A DNA stretch of 64,000 nt from Seriola aureovittata (Eukaryota; Chordata; Actinopteri; Carangiformes; Carangidae). Made by a program: the position numbers and the translations under genes. The stretch spans positions 21,006,001 to 21,070,000 of the forward strand of contig NC_079365.1 of NCBI RefSeq assembly GCF_021018895.1. The letters run 5' to 3'. This document shows, one piece after another, positions 43,081 through 64,000 of the stretch (positions are counted from its first letter, which is position 1; each line of letters starts with the position of its first letter). The notes below the pieces were generated by a model. It did no database searches. It was not told where the DNA came from and was given only the letters and a program-made list of their open reading frames with translations.

Positions 43081-43974
43081 ATTGACTTTCGAACAAGAAA
43101 TGCTAACTCTCCTCAAACACACGCACAGGCCCATTCAGTGATACGGTACATGTATGATGATGATATACGAAAGGAAACTGAAAGCTCTCTATTACTGACA
43201 CAGACGGGAATGCCTGCTTGTCATATGGTACTGTGGTTAATAAGTATATTTCCATTTTTCATTTTCATTTATTTATTTATTTCATTTTCATCATTTACCA
43301 GCCATTGCACCACTGTTCACAGGCAGACCAGTGAAACTGTGTGGGAATTCACCCACAAGTCATTTCTTCTTTTACAGTTTTCTGTTGGGGTTCATTAGAG
43401 AGCCACAGTAGCATTTAGTTGTCACTGATGACCTTTATGTGTTTTGCCCTGAGCTTCTTTCCCTTGTCTTTTGACGTGTTTGTGGAGGGAGGTGTTTGAC
43501 TGTATATGTGTGCGTGTGGCAGTCCGTACAGTACATGTATCTGTGGGTGTATGATTTGTGATGCACACAGTTTGCATGCTTGCGTGTTAGAGCTAAAGGA
43601 GGAAAAGCCATTACAAGTTTAAGAAAAAAAACCTTTCAGATCACCATTAGGTGAGTTAAACTGACAGGACATCTGGATTTTATTCTCAATGTTTCTCAAA
43701 CCGTATTTATCAATTTAAATGATGCTGTAGCTGTTTTCAGAGTTCATGGAAATTCTTCAGTGAATTAAACCCAAATGTTGATATCCACAATGTAAAATTT
43801 TGTGTATATTACACATAAAACCAAAGATTTGTAGCACTGAAAGAGATGAAGAGATTTGGTAACATTGTAATTTGGTAATAAGTAAGGTAGAAGTAAACAC
43901 AAGTAGAAGTAAAGGTGATGGTAATAATATTTTGGTTTTTCATCAGATTAAGGGATTCATAAAAGGTCTAAGGA

Positions 43975-44165
43975 TTATTAGTAAACTGTTGGTCCACCAC
44001 AAGCCTCCAGAACAGCATCAGTGCTGCTCAGCATACTGTTGATAATGAGTGTCTGGATCTCTGTTGGAGGGACAAACACCATTCCTCCAAAAGATATTCC
44101 CTCATTTGGTGTTTTGATAACGTGTTTTGATGAGTAGTGGTCTGAAGTTCTCAGACCACTACTCA
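43975..44165. mobile_element. MITE fragment ending in a perfect hairpin
   Basis: The region contains words I associate with a common teleost MITE (GTTGGTCCACCAC, CCTCCAGAACAGCATC, CCCTCATTTGGTGTTTTGAT). It ends in a perfect 15-bp hairpin, TGAGTAGTGGTCTGA at 44131-44145 with its complement at 44151-44165 and a 5-nt loop. Confidence 0.55.
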
Positions 44166-44279
44166 ATTAAAAACACAAATACAACAAGGTGGTAAAGTAA
44201 GAGTGTCATGGCTGTCAGCTCAAGAACAGACCTGATGTCGACCTGCACACATATGCAATAGAGCAGGGGAAGCGTCGGC

Positions 44280-45060
44280 CAGAGCAGTTGACCCAGGAAC
44301 AAACTTGAGAATAGGTGAGTGGTCAGCAGGGGTGGTTGACTCAGGAACAGACAGTATGTTGGCAGGAACAACCAACCCAGAGTCGGCTGAGCGTGGATTG
44401 TGGTGCAAGGCAGCAGAGGCTCATGGTTGCTGGACTGCTGAGGCTCTGTATCACTGGGCAGCTCGGGAACCTGGGTCTGAGGCTTGGGATGATAGTAGGA
44501 ACCCTGGGGCTGAGGCTCGGGCTGACTCCTGGAAACCTGGGGCTGCGGCTGCTTGTGGGAATCGCCATCTCTGTGACCTTTCTTAAAGGGGCTCTGACCC
44601 TTTCGATACCTCCAAGGAAAGGCTAGTTGAGTTCTGCAGAAAGGAGACTCAGGGTAGGCCTGGGTGCAGTCTGGAGGCTAGGATGCAGTTGGCTAGTATG
44701 GTAGAGGCTAGTCGACGGGGATGAGGACTGGAGGTTAGTATGCCAGGGTGCAGACTGGAGGCTGGCAAGCAGGAGGCTAGCCGACCTGGAGGCAGGCTTG
44801 AGTGCAAGCTGGGAAGAACGTTGGGAAACAGGCTCGGAGCTAGCTAGTCTGATTCTAGCTGACTGGGAAGCTGGTTTGTGGTTAGAAGGCCAAAGGCTAA
44901 CCGACTGGGGTGCTGGCTGGGGGGGATTGTCTGCTAGGCCCATACTGGTCAGTTCATGCTGTTGAGAAGTTGAGTATGTGTGGGACCCAAATGTAGACAC
45001 AAAAGCTGGCTGGTTGAGTTTGAAGATTTATTTAACAAAAGAAAAACACACTCGCTTTAA
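44280..45060. repeat. GC-rich degenerate repeat block
   Basis: A compositionally distinct block with recurrent GAGGCTNGG, CTGGGGCTGAGG and GGAGGCTAG words, ending in a segment (GTGGGACCCAAATGTAGACA) common at the edge of a dispersed fish repeat. Open frames on both strands are low-complexity. The element family is not identified. Confidence 0.45.
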
Positions 45061-46359
45061 AGGTGAAAAACCTGGGATCAGGCAGGAACACCACAATGGC
45101 AAAATTGTAGAAATAGTTTTAAAACAACTCATATCCACAAACTCCATCTGTAACACAGACAAAAACTAGTTTAGCCTTACCATACATACATGTGAGCAAA
45201 ATATTTATTCAGATATTCAATTTTATCCAAATTTAATTTTCCAGTTTTCTATTACACTAAATTCAACATCTTTAGGTTATTGACTGTTGGTCAGACAAAA
45301 CTAGCAATCTACTTGTATTAACTCGGCTTTATGGAATAATGATGGGCATTTTTCATAATTTTATGACATTTTACACTGAAACAATTGATTATTAAAGAAA
45401 TGATTGTCAGATGTATTGATAATGAGAAAAATTGTTGGTTGCAGCCTTACAGTACTTCTATGATACTACCTTACCACGGTATTTTTTGTGAGTTAATCAA
45501 TGGACACAGAAAAAAATGGAAGCAGTTTGACGAAACACAGTAAAGAGACTTTTGGGGGCCCTGGAGGTCTGTGGCCTCTGGACAATTTTGAACATTTGGT
45601 AATCCACCGTTGACCATGAGGTCTGGTGGGTGAGGCAGTTTCAAAAGTGATGCCACGACCACAGCTGGGACATTTCACCATTCACACATTGAACTATGTA
45701 TACATCATTTAACCTGAACCCACCATTTGTTTTAGTATTTTTATTGTTGTTATTAAATGTATGTGAAACCATTCCCTGTTGTTGCTTATGTGTATGGATA
45801 ATTTTTATAATTTAGTCTATGGGTTTTTAGTGTTATTGATTAATGTTTCATGGGTGGATCGGTTAATAATCATTTTGCTTCAAAGAGGGCGCCTCTCCCC
45901 TTCTGTACCTCTGCTTCATGACGCTCCGGGCAATCATGTGATTCGACCCTGCATCAAGCCACAGCAAGGAGGGAACCGGAAAGACCGTAATCTTAACTTC
46001 AAACTAAAAGCAACACATTTCTCTCGCCGATCAGAAAAGATAAAAGTAAAGATTTTGATTGTTAGTGGATTTGCCTCTTTATTTATTTTTGCCATGAAGT
46101 ATAAATATCTTTTATATTAAGAAGAACAAAAATCTGAATTATAATAATCTAATGTTAATAATAATGCTGTCTTGATATACAGTGTGCTACTTTGGAGTAA
46201 GCTATTTGTATAACAAAGAAAACAAAAACAAAAGCTTTGTGAGAATTATAATTATATCAGTAATTTATGTGATTGTTTTATACTCTTTATAGTTTATAAA
46301 TAATTTTTTTAAAAAAAGTATTGATGGCACACATTGTATCCACATATTAACCTAATCTA

Positions 46360-46840
46360 CCTTGTACTTATCCAGATGTGTAGAGATTTTACACTTCACT
46401 ACATTTCAGAGGGAAATATTGTATTTTGTCTCTGCTGCATTTTGCTAGCAGCTCAAGTTACAAGTTACTTTTAGTGTAAGATAAGTGTAAGTTAAGTATT
46501 TTTAAAAACTTGATAATCTTATAAAACAATAACACATTTTAGATGACTATGAGTTGTCAGCAATTCCACCAAAAAGACATTTCTCCGTATAACTTATCAG
46601 ATAGTAGCTTCAACATACATTGCTGTATGTGTGTATGTGTTAACAATCTAATGATGGTATACAGTAGGTTATAATCATAACATTACAGTCACAGGAACTA
46701 TTTTGCACAAGGCCTTTTAGTTTAATATTTCACATACATTGGGCTGGTAATACAGGGCTAGCTTGTAAGGAAGTCTTATTACATTGCTGTATTACTTTTA
46801 CTTGAATAAAGAATTGGGGTACTTATTTTGCCACTGTCAG
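46360..46840 (+). repeat. Interspersed repeat, CAGTGGTGGAA family, copy 3 (partial)
   Basis: Contains CACTACATTTCAGAGGGAAA, CAAGTTACAAGTTACTTTTAG and TTACTTTTACTTGAATAAAG, typical internal words of the family seen at 34438-35055. The right end is TTTTGCCACTG. Confidence 0.6.
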
Positions 46841-46969
46841 ATCAGATGAATGAATCCTACATATTTTCTGAAAAAAAGACTTCTGTGTGTATAACAAATG
46901 TGTGTTGTTTTCATAAAATGCAAGATCGATTGACTTATTGATTGACTTACTATGTTTAGCTAGTTTATT

Positions 46970-47280
46970 GAGTCTCTTTGTTGTCATTTTGTGACTCAGT
47001 GACATCAGTTTGCAATCTTAGAAGTTGTTTTGTGGTCATTTTGTGTCTCATGTTGCATCTTTTTGTGGTTTTGTGTGTATTTGAGATTGTTTTGCATCTC
47101 TGTGTTTTTTGTGCTCTTCTGTGGCTGTTTTGGATCTCTTTTTGGTCATATTTCTTTTCTTTGCAGCTTTTTGTGCCTCTTCATGGTCATCTTGTGTCTC
47201 TGTTGTCATTTTGCACCTCTTTGTAGTTGTTTTCTGGTAGTTTTGCATTTTTTGTGATCTTTTGTATCTCTTAACTGAGC
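46970..47280. repeat. Degenerate T-rich minisatellite, copy 2
   Basis: Same TTTGTGGTCATTTTGTGTCTC-like units as at 42720-43080. At its right, near 47320-47390, there is a GCCCTGGG segment containing the palindrome CTGGGCCTGTGCCCAG. Confidence 0.75.
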
Positions 47281-47559
47281 TCTTTGACTTTCAAACATAA
47301 ATACAAACATAAACATTCACTTCATATAGAGGCTCTGGCCCTGGGGTGCCCTGACCTCATGGGTCCCTGGGCCTGTGCCCAGTAGGGCTGTTCAATAATC
47401 CATCCATCTATGCTGATCTGTAAAGCAGAGTGAATTATTCATCAACCATTCCTAAAGCCGTACAGCTTAAACAGCATTTATAAATGGTGCCTCACCAAAA
47501 ACTGGTAGACTGCATTAGTTTTAGCCAGTTGTACCTAATAAATTGGCAACGGAGTGTGT

Positions 47560-48130
47560 ATTGGGCACGAATCTTTGATTGGTGCTTTATTTTGAAAGTT
47601 GCAATCGGAAGACGAGTTTGTCGTCCCGGAAAACTTGACCACCGTTCTTCGTTCCCAGGGTTCCGTGAGAGCCGTTTGCCCCACCCCACCTCTTCAACGC
47701 TATCTATCTCAATGTACAATTCTCAGAGAAAAACGGGGGCAAAAATAATTCAGAGTTATTCTGCAAAGAAACGTTTCTCATTTCCCCGACCGGTTGATCG
47801 GAGCAGACGCGGCCTCTCGGCGGTAAAGATGAGTGTCTCGCCGCTGGATCAGTGATTGAAAACACCGCGGTATGTTCATGTATCATGCACATGTAACCAT
47901 AATCTACCATACGGATTCAAAGGGAATACAAAAAGCTGAGAGACTTGACAGCGGGCTGTACCTGCGCCAAACGGGAAAATAACGGAGGATTTCCACGAAT
48001 ATCACCTGGATATTGCGTTATATTCAAGGACATCCAGCTGCCAAAAACCGCCTTTGCTCGCCCGGAGAAGCTTTCCGATGTGAGGAGAAATACAAATTAA
48101 CGTTACGGAGAGAAAAAGGACGGAGAAGGG
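47560..48130 (+). promoter_or_regulatory. CpG-dense block, candidate gnas promoter/5' exon
   Basis: CpG dinucleotides are frequent here, unlike the CpG-poor surroundings, especially 47760-47880 (GACCGGTTGATCGGAGCAG, GCGGCCTCTCGGCGG). A possible splice donor GCG|GTATGT is at 47870. It lies 1.1-1.6 kb upstream of the gnas start codon. Promoter function and a spliced 5' UTR are inference; the start-codon exon could also have its own promoter. Confidence 0.4.
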
Positions 48131-49065
48131 GCCTTTTTTTGGGTCTGGTCAAACCCTCCGAAAAGGCAAGCACCAGCATCTGTTGACGGGGAGATGAAAT
48201 AATTTTGACATCGACTAAAAACAGGATATTATTGATAAGGTTGCTAACAGCCCACCGCTCCACCCTCCAAAAAAAAAAAAAAAACGGTGTATAATGTGAC
48301 GGATTTGCGATAGAGAAAGAAGCCCCGGTGTAGCCTGATGATTCACATGCCGTCATTTTAAGAGGAAATATTTATTTTTTAATTTTTTTCAACCGCCCTC
48401 TCATGTGCTTTGGTTAGGTGGAGAACGTATTGCAAACAACCCCTAAAAATAATAACCTAAAATACATATTTAAAGGGGGGTAAAAAAAAAAAAAGGTCGA
48501 GAAAAAATAGGGCTTTGGTTGTGAGTGGAAATGAATTGAATGGCAGTGTGAGATATCTGCCGAAGATGGGCTCCGGAGGAGACGTTTGCTAAGAAAATTA
48601 AACATAACAGGGTGAAAATATATACGTTTTTAAAAGAGGCCAGCGTTTGAATCGAAAACACCTTTTACGGAAACAGGACCACCGACGTTCATTCATGTGC
48701 ATTGCAAGGCTGGAAATTTCACATCCACTCTCATATCAATGTTGATGACTTCATTGCGGATTTACAGTGAAAAACACAGGAATCAAGCGTCTTAGAGGGC
48801 GGCATCGTTGTTCTGCTCCTTTCTGACTGATCTCTTGTTGATTAATTGCCAGTAAATAGCCACATCCATCCATACATACTGTGCCAAAGCCTGGTGGGGC
48901 CCACCGTCTACTGCCTAACAGGTTTACATCTGATCCATCTGCATCTGGCAACATAAATGTCACCCATTTTGAGCCAGGTGTTCCTCTGCTGGGCCAGTCT
49001 AGGAATTTAGGATCCATTGATTTTCTTCTGATCACCACCCTCCCTCCTTCCTCTCTCTCCCTGCA

Positions 49066-49140
49066 CCCAACCACCCAACCACCCAACCACCCAACCAACC
49101 AACCAACCAACCAACCAACCAACCAACCACCCAACCACCC
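49066..49140. repeat. (CCAA/CCAACCAC)n simple repeat
   Basis: Tandem CCAACCAACCAC units ending about 40 bp before the gnas start codon, and hence probably in its 5' UTR or just upstream. Confidence 0.92.
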
Positions 49141-49159
49141 TGCCTCCCCCTGAACCTAA

Positions 49160-62645
<13,486 letters not shown>

Positions 62646-63079
62646 GTAAGTCTCATTCATTCACCTCGACTTATACACTAGCATTTAAACATATTTTCAA
62701 CGGGCTCACAAAGGCGTGCTTCCCCTTTCTCTCTTTGGCTGTTGAGTTCACACATCTAAATATGCTCACCACAAATTTAGAGTGCACGCTGTGGGACTGT
62801 TTGGGTGTTTGGGTGTTTTGCCATGTGGTTTATGTGAATGCAAGGTGTCAAGGTTCATGAGGTGACAGTGAACGCTAGACATGGACTTCTAATCTTTCTC
62901 TAGTTTGGTTCATCAGATGTTCAAATGGGGAATAAAAATTATGTTACTATTTAAAACATAAAGCTGGGAATCTTCAGTGATCGTAAATAGTATTGTAAAA
63001 GTATCTTTTAACACCAGAACCAATAATGTGTTAGTGTATCACAATACTTCTCGACTTACCCACCCTGTGGCACATCTGG

Positions 63080-63450
63080 GAGACATAAATCTATAAAAGT
63101 CATGAAAAATATGGAAATATCTTGACAAATATTGAATGGATTGCCATTAGATTTGTTACAGAGGATGTACTGTAACATCTTTTGTGGTCTGAGTTATCAT
63201 CTAGCGTCATCATTGGGTCAGAATTTCAAACTGTTCAATACTTTGGTTTACTTCTGTTTATCAGCTGTAATTATTTGCAAACGTTAGCATGCTAGCATGC
63301 TAAGCTAAGATGGTAGGCCCCGCTTAACATCGGTATGTTAGCATTGTCATTGTGCACATATGAACATTATGACATTATCAGTCAGCTCAAATCACTGCTG
63401 GTTTAGCCTCATAGAGCCTGACTAGAGCGGGACTGTAGACTCTTAAACAA
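63080..63450 (+). repeat. Interspersed teleost repeat (TTAGCATGCTAGCATGCTAAG family)
   Basis: Contains GACAAATATTGAATGGATTG, GTTAGCATGCTAGCATGCTA and TATGTTAGCATTGTCATTG, and ends in GACTGTAGACTCTTA. I recognise this order of words from many percomorph genomes. Located in gnas intron. Confidence 0.7.
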
Positions 63451-63624
63451 TGGAGGTCTATGGCACAGAGGAATGACTGTACCAGGCAGTGGTAACACAG
63501 GCGATGTTTGATACTTATTAGTAGGATCAGTTTATTGTTGGTGTTCGTTTTGGTCACACATCACAGAGACGAATCCTTTAAGATTTAGTGGTGCTCGTTA
63601 GCAGATTGTCCTGGTGTATATTGA

Positions 63625-63640
63625 GCTGCCCTCTATTGGG
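63625..63640 (-). promoter_or_regulatory. Candidate CTCF core motif in gnas intron
   Basis: The minus strand reads CCCAATAGAGGGCAGC, matching the CTCF core CCAssAGrkGGCrsy at nearly every position. Motif match only. Confidence 0.4.
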
Positions 63641-63744
63641 TTGCATGCTAGTTAGCGGTCTTGCTAATGACCTCAAGGTTGTGTGTGTATGTTGTATGTT
63701 GTTGGTGACACTCAGATTGTGTCCTAGCGCCACTGACTCCTGAA

Positions 63745-63745
63745 T

Positions 63746-63777
<32 letters not shown>
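63745..63777. repeat. (CTTT)n microsatellite
   Basis: Eight CTTT units in gnas intron. Confidence 0.95.
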
Positions 63778-64000
63778 GTCCTGTATTTATATTCTTATCC
63801 GCCTTTTTATCTCAGTCAGGCCTGCCTCTGTTATAAGGCATGCATTGGTCACATGAAGCCAGGGCTGTTTGAGGGTGGAGGCTTGCTCATTCTCTTCCAT
63901 GTGTACAGTGTTTTCTGTACAGTATGTGCTGGTGCGTCGACATGCATGTGTGAGGTCGTCGAGTTTTTTTGAACATGTGACTTTATACAGTGCTGGAAGA

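Noticed and set aside
42747..43398. Hydrophobic Cys/Leu/Phe-rich open frames resembling membrane proteins
   Set aside because: Produced by the degenerate TTTGTGTCTC minisatellite; three frames are open over the same repeat.
49066..49140. CRISPR-like array from the CCAACCAC repeats
   Set aside because: A simple-sequence tandem repeat in a vertebrate genome without spacers; no CRISPR array exists anywhere in the window.
63980..64000. Possible acceptor (TTATACAG) for the next gnas exon at the right edge
   Set aside because: The bases after it do not encode the expected FLDKID start of the next Gs alpha exon, so the true exon is probably beyond the window.

Overview
This is a vertebrate nuclear window with the character of a spiny-rayed (acanthomorph) teleost: intron-split genes with GT-AG junctions, AT-rich non-coding DNA, many microsatellites, a Tc1 transposon, hAT-like and BEL/Pao remnants, a tRNA-derived SINE and several interspersed repeats that I recognise from percomorph fish. 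No bacterial, organellar or CRISPR features were seen.

Five genes can be assembled exon by exon. From left to right: slc32a1 (vesicular GABA/glycine transporter, + strand, 2 coding exons, 526 aa, complete); aurka (Aurora kinase A, - strand, 8 coding exons plus a probable non-coding first exon, 427 aa, complete); prelid3b/slmo2 (PRELI-family mitochondrial lipid-transfer protein, - strand, 6 exons, 193 aa, complete); tubb1 (class VI beta-tubulin, - strand, 4 exons, 475 aa, complete, with a long unusual C-terminal tail); gnas (G-protein alpha-s, + strand, first five coding exons, running off the right edge). In human these genes all lie on chromosome 20q, and PRELID3B, TUBB1 and GNAS are close neighbours in 20q13.32. 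The window is therefore a rearranged piece of a conserved vertebrate synteny block. NELFCD, CTSZ and ATP5F1E, which lie among them in human, were not found here.

Layout: 1-6.6 kb is slc32a1 upstream DNA with large CA, GATA and CT microsatellites, a candidate RE1/NRSE and a 26-bp-stem hairpin. 6.7-9.5 kb is slc32a1, with twin CRE palindromes in its intron. 9.5-14.6 kb is its probable 3' UTR and featureless DNA. 14.6-20 kb is aurka and its CCAAT/CHR promoter. 20.3-27.2 kb is a transposon cluster: a hAT relic with a Tc1 element nested in it, a decayed intron-containing gene fragment, a SINE and a BEL/Pao relic. 27.6-30.5 kb holds a LINE fragment and probable prelid3b 3' UTR. 30.5-35.8 kb is prelid3b. 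38.3-41.3 kb is tubb1. 41.3-49.2 kb is repeat-rich intergenic DNA with a CpG-dense block that may be the gnas promoter. 49.2-64 kb is gnas, whose introns are packed with copies of a few AT-rich repeat families.

The genes do not form a pathway. They are independently regulated neighbours: a neuronal transporter, a mitotic kinase, a mitochondrial lipid carrier, a thrombocyte tubulin and a signalling G protein. I found no evidence of a novel biological system. The best leads are regulatory motifs and hairpins, the tubb1 tail, and the nested and repeated elements.
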